DNA of 64,000 bases from Hymenobacter tibetensis (GCF_022827545.1 NZ_CP094669.1:4395001-4459000), one strand, 5' to 3'. Positions 1-8,894 are shown, counted from the stretch's first letter. Translations and numbers: made by a program. Notes: generated from the letters alone by a model not told the origin.

Positions 1-383
1 ACATTGCGTGCCGACGACGACATGGGGCCAGCAGCCAGAGCAGCGGCTGGCGTAGCTACTGGCGCGGGCCCCGCCACCTTGCGAGTGGTTGGGAGATTGA
101 GGGTGCGGGGCTGGTTTTGGCTGTTACCCTGGTCCACCACAATGCTGTACTCCAAGCGGCCATCAGGCCCTAATTCCTGATGAATGGCGCGCTTCAGTTC
201 CTCAACGTAATGCTCCTCCAGAAACTCATAAAAGTAGGTGCTCGGCACCTGAATGATGAGTACGTTCCCCTGCAGCGCCACCGGAGCGATGGGTAGAAAC
301 CACGTTCGGAAGCTCTGCTCACCAATGGTAGCTTGGATGACGCGAAGGCAGTTGGCCCAGACTGTATGGCAATCCTTCAGCAT
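1..383 (-). CDS. dnaA: Chromosomal replication initiator DnaA (5' part only)
   Basis: Start of the replication initiator DnaA, reading leftwards off the window edge. The ATG is the complement of 381-383, and about 127 codons are present. The translation begins MLKDCHTVWANCLRVIQ and continues with the domain I pattern 'IGEQSFRTWFLPIAPVAL' and 'YFYEFLEEHYVEEL', the signature of the DnaA N-terminal oligomerisation and helicase-loading domain in Bacteroidota. From about residue 85 it becomes an Ala/Pro/Ser-rich stretch, the flexible linker (domain II). The AAA+ ATPase and DnaA-box-binding domains lie outside the window. DnaA unwinds oriC and loads DnaB. Identity is confident from domain I alone; the gene could only be something else if the missing part were unusual. 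Confidence 0.93.
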   Translation of the reverse strand, partial: MLKDCHTVWANCLRVIQATIGEQSFRTWFLPIAPVALQGNVLIIQVPSTYFYEFLEEHYVEELKRAIHQELGPDGRLEYSIVVDQGNSQNQPRTLNLPTTRKVAGPAPVATPAAALAAGPMSSSARN

Positions 384-435
384 CAATTAGTTACGACAAA
401 AGCAGCAGGTGCGTGAGTAAATTAGGAGAGGCGCG

Positions 436-464
436 AACGGGCCTCAGAAAGGCCCGTTTTTTTT
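436..464 (+). terminator. Hairpin with T-tract between dnaA and the nucleotidase gene
   Basis: Eight-base perfect arms (436-443 and 451-458) with a 7-base loop run into eight T's on the + strand. This is a textbook intrinsic terminator, but it is oriented rightwards while both flanking genes read leftwards, so its client transcript is not evident. Confidence 0.6.
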
Positions 465-479
465 AGAGGGAGACAAAAA

Positions 480-488
480 TGTGGAAAA
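480..488 (-). promoter_or_regulatory. DnaA-box-like 9-mer upstream of dnaA
   Basis: On the minus strand this reads TTTTCCACA, one mismatch from the DnaA box TTATCCACA. It lies about 100 bp upstream of the dnaA start, where autoregulatory boxes are common. It is a single copy and may be chance. Confidence 0.25.
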
Positions 489-536
489 GTCAGGAGAGAA
501 AAAACCGTTTTTTCGCTTGCATTTGTCGAGCTTTTA

Positions 537-1460
537 TCAGGCTACCCGCACGGGTACCACAGCAGCAGCAGCTACTGTTGGGCGGCGCGAGCCCCGTTCA
601 AACGTATAGTCGAGCCGGCCCAAATTGATACCAGACCAGCCTACTTGGTTGATGAGGGTTTGGTGGTTGTTGGGTCCCGTTACAACGTCGGGTTTGTCGA
701 GGAAAGTATGGGTGTGGCCGCCCAAAATTAAGTCGATGCCAGGAGCACCAGCAGCTAGCTTGAAGTCGTCGACCTTTGGGCCTTGGTATTTGTAGCCCAA
801 GTGTGAAAGGCAAATAACTAGGTCGCACTTCTCAGGACCGCGCAGTTTGGCTACCATCTCCTTGGCCGTAGCAATAGGGTCGAGGTACTTGGTAGCGCCG
901 AAGTTCTTGTCGGCTACCAAGCCGGCCATTTCGATACCAAGCCCAAACACGCCAATCCGGTGTCCGGCCTTCTCGAATACCTTGTAGGGTTGGAAGCGGC
1001 CAGCTAGAATGGTGCCGGTGAAGTCGTAGTTGGCGACCAAGAAGGGAAAAGTAGCGTTGGGCAGTTGCTTTTGCAGGCCCTCCAAGCCGTTGTCGAAATC
1101 ATGATTGCCAAGGGTACTGGCATCATACTTCATCTGGCTCATGAGCTTGTACTCTAACTCCCCCATAAAAAAGTTGAAGTACGGCGTTCCTTGCCAGATG
1201 TCGCCGGAGTCCAGCAGGAGTACATGGGGCTCTTGCTCCCGAATCTGCTTGATAAGCGTGGCCCGGTGTGCCATACCCCCCATGCCAGCGTACTGCGTGG
1301 CACTGTCTGGAAATGGCTCGATGCGAGAGTGCATGTCGTTGGTGTGTAGAATCACCAATCGTTCCGGCTTGGCGTCGGCAACAGCCGGCAAACTCAAGCC
1401 GAGCAGTCCTACGCCTGCGGCACCTACTCCCGTATGTTTGAGAAATTCGCGACGATTCAT
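537..1460 (-). CDS. 5'-nucleotidase/metallophosphoesterase catalytic-domain protein
   Basis: Metallophosphoesterase of the UshA/5'-nucleotidase type, 307 aa, carrying only the catalytic N-terminal domain. A twin-arginine signal is visible at the start (RREFLK followed by a hydrophobic stretch to about residue 30), which suggests folded export to the periplasm. The dinuclear-metal motifs are present in order: HTNDMHSR (39-46), DSGDIWQG (84-91), TLGNHDFD (116-123) and GGHTHTF (247-253). A full-length enzyme of this family is about 500-550 aa with a C-terminal substrate-specificity domain. Here that domain is encoded separately by the gene immediately upstream on the same strand, 88 bp away, so the two products probably act together on extracytoplasmic nucleotides. 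The exact substrate cannot be read from sequence. Confidence 0.88.
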   Translation of the reverse strand: MNRREFLKHTGVGAAGVGLLGLSLPAVADAKPERLVILHTNDMHSRIEPFPDSATQYAGMGGMAHRATLIKQIREQEPHVLLLDSGDIWQGTPYFNFFMGELEYKLMSQMKYDASTLGNHDFDNGLEGLQKQLPNATFPFLVANYDFTGTILAGRFQPYKVFEKAGHRIGVFGLGIEMAGLVADKNFGATKYLDPIATAKEMVAKLRGPEKCDLVICLSHLGYKYQGPKVDDFKLAAGAPGIDLILGGHTHTFLDKPDVVTGPNNHQTLINQVGWSGINLGRLDYTFERGSRRPTVAAAAVVPVRVA

Positions 1461-1548
1461 CTTTTCATGTAACAGTTACCAACGTTCATTTAGCAACCTT
1501 GGCGAGCACTTAACTGCGGTAAGCACTCCGGCCATGATTGGTTGACAA

Positions 1549-2322
1549 CTAATTGTTGCTTGACTTCACTCGGTTTTCCACTTTGGCTTCCACCAGCTTG
1601 CCCTGCTTGGTTAGTTCTCGAATTTGGTCGGCAATGGCATTGCGCAGCAGCACGCCCGTACCGCGGGGCTTGATGGCTTTCAGGAACACCATGTTGTCGC
1701 CTCCGCCCGCGAGGTAGTCGCTGATGGCAATGGTGTAGAGGCGGGATTGGGCGGGATTGAACGGCTGACTGTTGATGCGAATGTTGGTGGCTTTACCACT
1801 GGGATTGACAGCGTAGGTGGCACCCGAGAAAGCCATTTTCACGCGGGCCCCATAGTCGAAGAGTTGCTGAACCACCTCGGCGGGAGCATCCAACACGACT
1901 AGCTCGTTCTCAAACGGCATCAACTCGAACACCGCCCCCAGGGTAACTTGCCCGGCCGGTAAGGGTGCACGCAAACCGCCGTTGGTCATTACTCCCAAGT
2001 CGATAGTCTGGCCAAGCTCCCGGCTCGCCCGACTACGTTGCAAATCAGCCACAAAGTTGGCCAGTGGCGATTCGCCGGAATTTTTGAGCAGTGCTACGGG
2101 AGCAGTGCCAATTACGGCTGTCATCTGCTCGGTTACGCGCTGCCGGTACGGGACAATAGTGGCCAGAGCGGTTGGGTCGTCGGGAAGCGTATTGCCTACG
2201 GGTTGGGCCGTAACGGGCGGCAGAACTGGCTTGGCTACGTAGCTAGCACGCTGGCAGCTACTTGAGAAAGTCAGCGCAGCTAGTAAGCTTAGCGTGGCGA
2301 GACGCGAATGAAACAGGTGCAT
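1549..2322 (-). CDS. 5'-nucleotidase C-terminal-domain lipoprotein
   Basis: Stand-alone 5'-nucleotidase C-terminal (substrate-binding) domain, 257 aa. The ATG at 2322 was chosen because it is followed at once by a lipoprotein signal ending LTFSSSC (Cys23); the longer frame begins with TTG and has no sensible signal. Family motifs are visible: NSGESPLANFVAD (about 81-93), MTNGGLR (about 112-118), and YLAGGGDN (203-210). It precedes the catalytic-domain gene (537-1460) in the same direction, so the pair looks like a naturally split 5'-nucleotidase with a membrane-anchored substrate domain and a Tat-exported catalytic domain. No metal-binding motifs occur here, so it should not be hydrolytic on its own. 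Confidence 0.82.
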   Translation of the reverse strand: MHLFHSRLATLSLLAALTFSSSCQRASYVAKPVLPPVTAQPVGNTLPDDPTALATIVPYRQRVTEQMTAVIGTAPVALLKNSGESPLANFVADLQRSRASRELGQTIDLGVMTNGGLRAPLPAGQVTLGAVFELMPFENELVVLDAPAEVVQQLFDYGARVKMAFSGATYAVNPSGKATNIRINSQPFNPAQSRLYTIAISDYLAGGGDNMVFLKAIKPRGTGVLLRNAIADQIRELTKQGKLVEAKVENRVKSSNN

Positions 2323-2415
2323 TGCAGAAAACTGGAAGAACGGACTACAAAGGTAAGCCGCCTCTCCGACTATTCCTGTTGTGAGGAAAGCAACTGAACG
2401 CCAAAGCAACCTACT

Positions 2416-3648
2416 TTAGTTGCCACCGAACGTGTAACCCGCTACCAGCGCTACACTGCTGGCCCCAGACAACACTTGGGATGCTTGTGACGAACTGTCG
2501 AGCCATTCCGCACGAATTTCCACTTGTACGCTGCCTACTTTTCCAGTTGGGAACGATAACCCAGCCCCGACTGACGGGCCTATGCCGTATTTACGGAGCT
2601 CGATGTCTCGGACGGTAGTCGTGTTGAAACGCGGAAGCATCGTCTCGATACGGGCATGGGATTCCGAATGCAGAACCCCTATAGCGCCAGCCTGCAAGTA
2701 CGGCCGAACCGCTCCTTGCAGAATAGTGTAGCGCAGCAGCAGTGGCACCCGGATTGACGTGAAGTTCACGTAGGCATCTTTTTGAACTCTATCAGCAGAG
2801 AATATTCCTTCTCCGTTGCTCTCATAGTGCTTGTAGTAAGGCTGCTTCACATAGAGAGCCTGAAATACAGCCGAGAGCTTGTAATGAAGAAAGCCGGACT
2901 TCAATTCCAGCCCGGCCCCAAACACTGCCTGCCGACCAGCTTCTAAGGCGATGCTCTGGCCGTTGTCTAGTAGTGTCAAGTTTGACTGCAAGCCACCAGC
3001 AAGCACCGAAAAAGCGACGGTAGAGCTGCGCGTCGGCTTTGCTACTTGTGCGCTGCCCGTTGCACATACGTTGTAATCAGCTACCACTTGCAGTAGCTTT
3101 TGTTCACGCAATTCCATAGTGGCAATACTGGGTTGTACCCGTGGGCAATCGGCCATAAGGAGCGCCAGCTGGCTGCGGAACGGGTAGGAACGCACCATCG
3201 TTTTGACTTCCCCCCCGGCAGATGCGCTGTATTTCATCATCACGGAGTCACTCTGGATCAGGGGCCGCAGAGATGGGTCGGATTCTTTGCTTGCGTAGTA
3301 TGCTTCTCGGTCATCGGAGAGCACCGTCCGGTAAAGCGAGACGTTGCCGGGCACTAGGAGCTGCAAAAACACTTTGCTTGTCGATGCACCGGGTATAGAG
3401 CGGCTCTGGTAGTTCTTGTCGCCAACCCCATAGCCACGCACCTGCTCTGGCTGATACTCGGAAACCACCCCATTTTTTTCTGAACGAAAGCGGCATAATT
3501 GCCGATTCCGCTGCTCATTCCGCGCATCAACTTCTCCACGAAGCGTATCACCGGAAAGCTGTAGCACGTAACCAGGTCGAAAGTTGGTTTGGGCAACAGC
3601 TGCTGTGCTGCCCATAAGTAGAGGAAGTAGTACAAGTAATTTTTTCAC
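2416..3648 (-). CDS. Predicted outer-membrane beta-barrel protein, function unknown
   Basis: About 410 aa if the GTG at 3648 is used, which gives MKKLLVLLPLLMGSTAAVAQ, a clear signal peptide; a TTG at 3678 would add 10 residues. After the signal is a stretch with 'GYVLQLSGDTLRGEVD' and 'QVRGYGVGDKNYQSR', a pattern I associate with Cytophagales proteins of unknown function. The C-terminal half resembles a PorT/OmpA-type eight-strand barrel: alternating aromatic strands, 'LLLRYTILQGAVRPYLQAGAIG', 'GIGPSVGAGLSFP', and a terminal strand ending in VAGYTFGGN. Predicted location is the outer membrane. No enzymatic motif is visible. It is co-oriented with the nucleotidase pair (93 bp gap to the lipoprotein start) but a shared role is only a guess. 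Confidence 0.68.
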   Translation of the reverse strand: MKKLLVLLPLLMGSTAAVAQTNFRPGYVLQLSGDTLRGEVDARNEQRNRQLCRFRSEKNGVVSEYQPEQVRGYGVGDKNYQSRSIPGASTSKVFLQLLVPGNVSLYRTVLSDDREAYYASKESDPSLRPLIQSDSVMMKYSASAGGEVKTMVRSYPFRSQLALLMADCPRVQPSIATMELREQKLLQVVADYNVCATGSAQVAKPTRSSTVAFSVLAGGLQSNLTLLDNGQSIALEAGRQAVFGAGLELKSGFLHYKLSAVFQALYVKQPYYKHYESNGEGIFSADRVQKDAYVNFTSIRVPLLLRYTILQGAVRPYLQAGAIGVLHSESHARIETMLPRFNTTTVRDIELRKYGIGPSVGAGLSFPTGKVGSVQVEIRAEWLDSSSQASQVLSGASSVALVAGYTFGGN

Positions 3649-3800
3649 TGTCACGGTGTGGTTAACTATAAAATTCAAACAGATTAGAATAAGCGCATTC
3701 TAAAATCAGGCGAAGATAGAAGAGAGGCCATTGCCTTCCTACAGGCAGATCTTTCCTGAACTGGTATCTTTAGCCGCCTCCGCATCTGTTTACATCCGTC

Positions 3801-5582
3801 ATGCCTGATACGCCCCGCCCCGCGTCTGTTTCCTTTTCCGAGTTCGAACCTATTAGCACTGCCGCGTGGCAGGCACGCATCGCGCGCGACCTAAAGGGTG
3901 CTGACCCAGCCACGCTGCGCTGGCAAACACCGGATGGTTTCACAGTAGAGCCGTTCTACCACCGTGAGGCGCTGGCGGCGCTGCCAGAAGTACCGGCTCC
4001 GCTGCTCCGCCCCGACACGAACGGCAACACCTGGCGCAACGTGCCCACGTACTCGGTGCCGGCCGGCGAACGAGGCCACGCCACCATCCAAAAAGCGGCC
4101 GAGGCCCTTGCCCGCGGCGCTGATGGTGCCCACTTCGTACTGGCGGATGCTACCACGTTCGACGTGGAATTTCTGCACGCGCATCTGCCCCTGGACACCA
4201 CCTATATTGGCTATTCTCTTACGGGCGCACCCACCGCGTTTGTGCAGCGGCTGTTAGACACTGGCACAATCACGTTGCGCGGGTTTCTGGAATTCGACCC
4301 CATTACCAACCATTTGCCTAACCTGAAAAGCCAGCTGCACGAGCTACGCGAAACTCTGACGCTCACGCAAGGCATGCCCGAATTCCGGGCCCTGACGCTG
4401 CAAGCGGCTTTCTATGGAAACCGGGGCGCAACCGTAACGCAGCAAGTGGCTTTCGCGCTGGCTACTGCGGCTGCGTACTTGAGCGAGCTACCCACCGAAA
4501 CGCTTACCACCGCTCAAGTGGCAGCGGCGATGTGGGTGCACGTGGCTATCAACCCCAACTATTTCTTCGAGATTGCCAAGCTACGGGCCCTGCGCCGGCT
4601 GTGGGCAACGCTGCTGCACGCGTATGGTTTGCCGTCCGAGGTGGCACTGCCGTTGTTTGCCGAAACATCGTCGTGGAGCCAGACTACGCTGGATGCGCAC
4701 ACCAACCTACTGCGCGTAACCACCGAGGCGATGAGTGCGGTGCTGGGGGGGGTTGATGCGCTGAGCATACGGCCCTTCGACTGCCTGTTTCACGACCCCA
4801 ACGAATTTTCAAACCGCTTGGCCCGCAACCTCTCGGTGCTGCTGCGCGAAGAGGTAGGGCTAGGCCAGGTGCAAGATGTGGCGGCTGGCTCCTACTATCT
4901 GGAAACCCTCACCGACACCTTGGCGCAAGAAGCCTGGACCTTGTTTCAGAGGATTGAGGCCGAAGGGGGGCTGCCCACGGCTATTGGCACGGTGATGCAG
5001 GAGTTGCACACGACGGCCCAAGCGCAGTTCCGGCGTATTGCCACCGGCGAGCAGGTGGTAGTAGGCACCAACAAGTTTCAGAACACGCGCGAGCATTTCG
5101 ACTTCAACCCGAAAAAACTGCTACGTAGCCGCGAGTTCGATTCAACACGGGCCACGTACCCATCGGAAGTGCTTCGGCTGGCAACCAGCCTGCACTTCGA
5201 GCGGCGGGAGAAGAAAAAGAAGCGGGCTGCTGTCGTGCTATTAGGGTCTCATACCAACCAGCTTATTCAGGAGTCGTTTTTGCGGTTGATGCCCAAGCAG
5301 GAACAATCGGCCTTGCACGATTCGCATCCCGTCGGGACACTGTCAGTGTTGTTTTCTTCTACTGAGGAAGCCATTCTGATGTATGCTACTCCCGAGCAGT
5401 TTGGCCGCTTTGCGCGCTATATCTACCGGATTGCGGAAGATGATTCAACCTTTGTGCCTCCGGTGCTGATTACCGCCGACTTAGCCACCATGCAGGAAGC
5501 CGTACGCGTGTTTGGCTTTCAAGAATTCACAGTACAAGGCTACACCACCGAAGAAGTATTAGCCCGGTTGCAGGGAAAATAA
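3801..5582 (+). CDS. mutA: Methylmalonyl-CoA mutase small (beta) subunit
   Basis: Non-catalytic small subunit of heterodimeric adenosylcobalamin-dependent methylmalonyl-CoA mutase, 593 aa. Together with the large subunit it interconverts succinyl-CoA and methylmalonyl-CoA in propionate metabolism. Its N-terminus (FSEFEPISTAAWQARIARDL, then LKGADPATLRWQTPDGF) and the TIM-barrel region with 'NPNYFFEIAKLRALRRLW' and 'GGVDALSIRPFD' match the family. The C-terminal part (from about residue 455) resembles a B12-binding fold but lacks the cobalt-ligating DxHxxG motif, as expected for this subunit. The large-subunit gene follows about 200 bp downstream. An upstream TATCTTTA (about 3765) is close to the TAnnTTTG box but not exact. 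Confidence 0.93.
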   Translation: MPDTPRPASVSFSEFEPISTAAWQARIARDLKGADPATLRWQTPDGFTVEPFYHREALAALPEVPAPLLRPDTNGNTWRNVPTYSVPAGERGHATIQKAAEALARGADGAHFVLADATTFDVEFLHAHLPLDTTYIGYSLTGAPTAFVQRLLDTGTITLRGFLEFDPITNHLPNLKSQLHELRETLTLTQGMPEFRALTLQAAFYGNRGATVTQQVAFALATAAAYLSELPTETLTTAQVAAAMWVHVAINPNYFFEIAKLRALRRLWATLLHAYGLPSEVALPLFAETSSWSQTTLDAHTNLLRVTTEAMSAVLGGVDALSIRPFDCLFHDPNEFSNRLARNLSVLLREEVGLGQVQDVAAGSYYLETLTDTLAQEAWTLFQRIEAEGGLPTAIGTVMQELHTTAQAQFRRIATGEQVVVGTNKFQNTREHFDFNPKKLLRSREFDSTRATYPSEVLRLATSLHFERREKKKKRAAVVLLGSHTNQLIQESFLRLMPKQEQSALHDSHPVGTLSVLFSSTEEAILMYATPEQFGRFARYIYRIAEDDSTFVPPVLITADLATMQEAVRVFGFQEFTVQGYTTEEVLARLQGK

Positions 5583-5601
5583 AGAAGAGCAGGTGCCACA
5601 A

Positions 5602-5745
5602 TCTAGTGTTAAAAACTAGCTCTCCTTCCCAGACGAAAAGGTGCTGGGGGTGGTTGATAATCATTGAACGTCATTTAACACTAGCTCTTAGCTCTACTTC
5701 TCCAACCACTCCCAACCCCTCCTCGTCTCAGGGGAGCTAGGCCTC
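5602..5745. repeat. Imperfect inverted-repeat element, copy 1
   Basis: A large imperfect palindrome fills the mutA-mutB spacer. The left arm, about 5602-5655 (CTAGCTCTCC..., ...GGGGGTGGTTGA), pairs with the right arm, about 5675-5745 (...CCAACCACTCCCAACCCCTC, then AGGGGAGCTAG). The same arm sequence recurs at 12332-12455, so this is a dispersed element rather than a gene-specific terminator. It could fold as RNA between the two subunit messages. Confidence 0.65.
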
Positions 5746-5789
5746 TAGCTTCAATTCCTACTTTGCCTCATCATCTGTCACCCACTAAG

Positions 5790-7928
5790 ATGAAACCCGA
5801 CTTCTCCCGCATTGCTTATAACGCCGCCCCGCTACCTGAAACACCTGTGGCAGAGGCTGCCGTCACGACCCCGGAAGGTATCCAACTCAAGAGCCACTAC
5901 ACGGCCGAGGACGTAGCGAGCTTCGAGCACCTCGGGTTTGGTGCGGGGCAGGCGCCCTACCTACGGGGCCCCTACCCGACTATGTATGTGCAGAACCCCT
6001 GGACCGTGCGGCAGTATGCGGGCTTCAGCACGGCCGAGGAAAGCAACGCCTTCTACCGCCGCAACCTCGCGGGTGGGCAGAAAGGCCTGTCGGTGGCGTT
6101 TGACTTAGCCACGCACCGCGGCTACGATTCCGACCATCCGCGGGTGGTAGGCGACGTAGGCAAGGCCGGCGTGGCTATTGATTCGGTGGAGGACATGAAG
6201 ATTCTCTTCGACCAGATTCCGCTGGACCAGATGTCGGTGAGCATGACCATGAACGGAGCGGTGCTGCCCATTATGGCCTTTTATATAGTGGCGGCCGAGG
6301 AGCAGGGCGTGACGCCGGACAAGCTGGCGGGTACCATTCAGAACGATATTCTGAAGGAGTTCATGGTGCGCAACACCTACATCTACCCGCCGCAGCCCAG
6401 CATGCGCATCATTGCCGACATCTTCGCCTACACGGCGCAGAACATGCCCAAGTTCAACTCCATCAGCATCAGCGGCTACCACATGCAGGAAGCCGGCGCC
6501 ACCGCCGACCTGGAGCTGGCCTACACCCTGGCCGATGGCCTGGAGTACGTGCGTGCGGGCTTGGCGGCAGGCATGACCATCGACCAGTTTGCGCCGCGGC
6601 TGTCGTTTTTCTGGGCCATTGGCATGAACCACTTCATGGAAATTGCCAAGCTCCGGGCCGGTCGGTTGCTGTGGGCCAAGCTGCTGAAGCAGTTCGAGCC
6701 GCAGAACCCCAAGAGCTTGGCGCTGCGCACCCACTGCCAGACCTCGGGCTACTCGCTCACCGAGCAGGACCCGTTCAACAACGTGGCTCGCACCGCCATT
6801 GAGGCACTGGCCGCCGCGCTGGGTGGCACCCAAAGCCTGCACACCAACGCCCTCGACGAGGCCATTGCCCTGCCCACCGACTTCTCGGCCCGCATAGCCC
6901 GCAACACCCAGCTTTACCTTCAGCACGAAACCGACATCACCCGCGTAGTGGACCCCTGGGGCGGCTCCTACTACGTGGAAACCCTCACCCACGAGCTGGC
7001 TAACAAAGCCTGGGCGCTGATTCAGGAAGTGGAAGAACTGGGCGGCATGGCCAAGGCTATTGAAACCGGCCTGCCTAAGCTGCGCATCGAGGAAGCCTCG
7101 GCTCGCAAGCAGGCCCGCATCGACTCGGGCAAGGAGGTGATTGTAGGCGTGAACCGCTACCGCCTCACTCCGGAGCAGCAGGCCCAGGAAACGCAAATCG
7201 AAATCCTCGACATCGACAACGCCGCCGTGCGGGAGTCGCAGATTGCGCGCCTCAACACCATGAAAGCGGAGCGCGACAACGCCGCCGTGCAGCAGGCCCT
7301 AACCGCCCTGACGGAAGCCGCCCGCTCCGGCAACGACAACCTCCTGGCCCTAGCCGTGCAAGCCGCCCGCTTGCGCGCGACCCTCGGCGAAATTTCGGAT
7401 GCGCTGGAAGCGGTGTACGGCCGCCACCAAGCCACTATCCGCACGGTATCGGGCGTTTACTCGCAGGAAATGGACTACGACGCTGAATTTGCTAAAGCCC
7501 GCCAAGCGGCCGACGACTTTGCCGCCAAAGAAGGCCGCCGCCCCCGCATGATGGTGGCCAAGATGGGCCAGGACGGCCACGACCGGGGCTCGAAAATCAT
7601 TGCCACTTCCTTCGCCGACGTGGGCTTCGACGTAGACATTGCTCCCCTCTTCCAAACCCCCGACGAGGTAGCCCGCCAAGCCGCCGAAAACGACGTGCAC
7701 GTAGTGGGCGTGAGCAGCCTCGCTGCCGGCCACAAAACCCTGATTCCGCAGCTCATCCAGGAGCTACAGCAGCTCGGCCGCGAAGACATCCTCGTCATTG
7801 CCGGCGGCGTCATCCCTGCTCAGGATTACGACTTTCTGTACAACGCTGGTGTAGCCGGGGTGTATGGCCCGGGAACTGTCATTGCCGTAGCGGCGCAGGA
7901 GATATTGGAGAAGCTCGAAAATAATTGA
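5790..7928 (+). CDS. mutB: Methylmalonyl-CoA mutase large (alpha) subunit
   Basis: Catalytic subunit of adenosylcobalamin-dependent methylmalonyl-CoA mutase, 712 aa from the ATG at 5790 (an upstream in-frame TTG at 5763 adds only unconserved residues). Residues about 40-560 form the substrate TIM barrel, with '[18 protein letters not shown]', '[18 protein letters not shown]', and '[20 protein letters not shown]'. The C-terminal cobalamin domain begins near residue 588 with [12 protein letters not shown], where His597 is the lower axial cobalt ligand, and continues with [10 protein letters not shown] and VIAGGVIP. This is a complete, full-length family member. Partners: mutA just upstream, and the GTPase MeaB at 32.3 kb, which loads and protects the cofactor. 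Confidence 0.97.
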   Translation: MKPDFSRIAYNAAPLPETPVAEAAVTTPEGIQLKSHYTAEDVASFEHLGFGAGQAPYLRGPYPTMYVQNPWTVRQYAGFSTAEESNAFYRRNLAGGQKGLSVAFDLATHRGYDSDHPRVVGDVGKAGVAIDSVEDMKILFDQIPLDQMSVSMTMNGAVLPIMAFYIVAAEEQGVTPDKLAGTIQNDILKEFMVRNTYIYPPQPSMRIIADIFAYTAQNMPKFNSISISGYHMQEAGATADLELAYTLADGLEYVRAGLAAGMTIDQFAPRLSFFWAIGMNHFMEIAKLRAGRLLWAKLLKQFEPQNPKSLALRTHCQTSGYSLTEQDPFNNVARTAIEALAAALGGTQSLHTNALDEAIALPTDFSARIARNTQLYLQHETDITRVVDPWGGSYYVETLTHELANKAWALIQEVEELGGMAKAIETGLPKLRIEEASARKQARIDSGKEVIVGVNRYRLTPEQQAQETQIEILDIDNAAVRESQIARLNTMKAERDNAAVQQALTALTEAARSGNDNLLALAVQAARLRATLGEISDALEAVYGRHQATIRTVSGVYSQEMDYDAEFAKARQAADDFAAKEGRRPRMMVAKMGQDGHDRGSKIIATSFADVGFDVDIAPLFQTPDEVARQAAENDVHVVGVSSLAAGHKTLIPQLIQELQQLGREDILVIAGGVIPAQDYDFLYNAGVAGVYGPGTVIAVAAQEILEKLENN

Positions 7929-7938
7929 ACACTATTAA

Positions 7939-8394
7939 ATGGCAAATAATGCAGATGTGCCTATCGGTGTACATCAATCCTCTGTTATGAAGTGGGCTAC
8001 GTTATTCCTGACGACCACAATGACCCTTCTAGCACTCCGCGCCTTTTATCTCTCAAATAAAGGAGGATTTTGGCTTGGATTTAGCATGGCATTATTTTTT
8101 TATGCAATAACTTTATTCAACACTGTATTAGTGTCGAACATTTCATTAACATCAAAAGGGATCTTAATTGAAAATTTATTTACACACAAGGTGTATGGCT
8201 ATGATAGATACATAAAAACAATTTCATTTATCCCTGGATATTCTAAAGTTTATCTAAAAGATACCAGTTACGTATTTCGAAATCAAAGTAATAATTTTAA
8301 CACCACTTCGCCCTCAGAATCATTTAAGAATCATGAGCGTATAATGGACCATATCAGAAAATCTAATACAAGTATACCCAATAGCACAGTATGA
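7939..8394 (+). CDS. Unknown two-helix membrane protein, AT-rich
   Basis: Unrecognised 151-aa protein starting 10 bp after the mutB stop. Two hydrophobic segments (about 17-37 and 45-66) are followed by a short soluble region of alternating beta-type residues (LTSKGILIENLFTHKVYGY, ISFIPGYSKVYLKDTSYVF) that looks like a small PH-like domain on the cytoplasmic face; this is inference. Base composition differs sharply from its neighbours: only 18 of 60 bases in 8101-8160 are G or C, whereas mutB is GC-rich, and codon use is A/T-ending. It overlaps the next gene by four bases (ATGA), so the two are probably co-translated. Recent horizontal acquisition is likely. Confidence 0.6.
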   Translation: MANNADVPIGVHQSSVMKWATLFLTTTMTLLALRAFYLSNKGGFWLGFSMALFFYAITLFNTVLVSNISLTSKGILIENLFTHKVYGYDRYIKTISFIPGYSKVYLKDTSYVFRNQSNNFNTTSPSESFKNHERIMDHIRKSNTSIPNSTV

Positions 8395-8894
8395 GATCAT
8401 TGCTATTAACTTTCCTCATATTTATATCATTTTCTTGCAAAAGAAAGAGCAATATCCCAGTGTACAGTAATTACAAGGCTGTTGGCAAAACTTATTTATC
8501 TGTGCTAATTGATTCTACTGTAGTTCACAGTAATATAGTTGACAATTCCTTATATTTAGAATTTTCAACTAATGAGTCCACATTTATTTCCAAGCCTTAC
8601 AACTACAATTTAAGTTTCCCTTTACTCCAAGATTCTCTTACAGAAATATTATTTTATTACAATGATTTTAAGTTTATAGCGACTGGAAACAAAATGAGCC
8701 GACTGAAAAAATTCTTTTATTTTCCTAACCGTGATAGTGTAATATTACACATAAGTAAGGCACCTTTTAAAGAAGGAAAATCAGAAAAAGGGGGTTATTA
8801 TACTAACAAACAGATATTTGCAAAAATCCAGCTCGATAGCTCCAATATATTACTTGCTACTCTTAGTAAGGATACTGTAACGTATAGGCGTTAA
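8391..8894 (+). CDS. Unknown small lipoprotein, AT-rich
   Basis: Unrecognised 167-aa lipoprotein. The N-terminus MRSLLLTFLIFISFSC is a short lipoprotein signal with lipobox ISFSC (Cys16), followed by a basic stretch KRKSN. The mature part is beta-rich with no motif I know. Its start overlaps the stop of the preceding membrane-protein gene (ATGA at 8391-8394), and both share the same unusual AT-rich composition, so they behave as one acquired two-gene unit. Pairing a small membrane protein with a lipoprotein would fit an envelope-located accessory or immunity function, but nothing in the sequence proves that. Confidence 0.6.
   Translation: MRSLLLTFLIFISFSCKRKSNIPVYSNYKAVGKTYLSVLIDSTVVHSNIVDNSLYLEFSTNESTFISKPYNYNLSFPLLQDSLTEILFYYNDFKFIATGNKMSRLKKFFYFPNRDSVILHISKAPFKEGKSEKGGYYTNKQIFAKIQLDSSNILLATLSKDTVTYRR

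Noticed and set aside
6105..7196. Long 363-codon frame antisense to mutB
   Set aside because: A shadow of GC-rich codon bias opposite a highly conserved gene; His/Val/Gly-rich with no domain.
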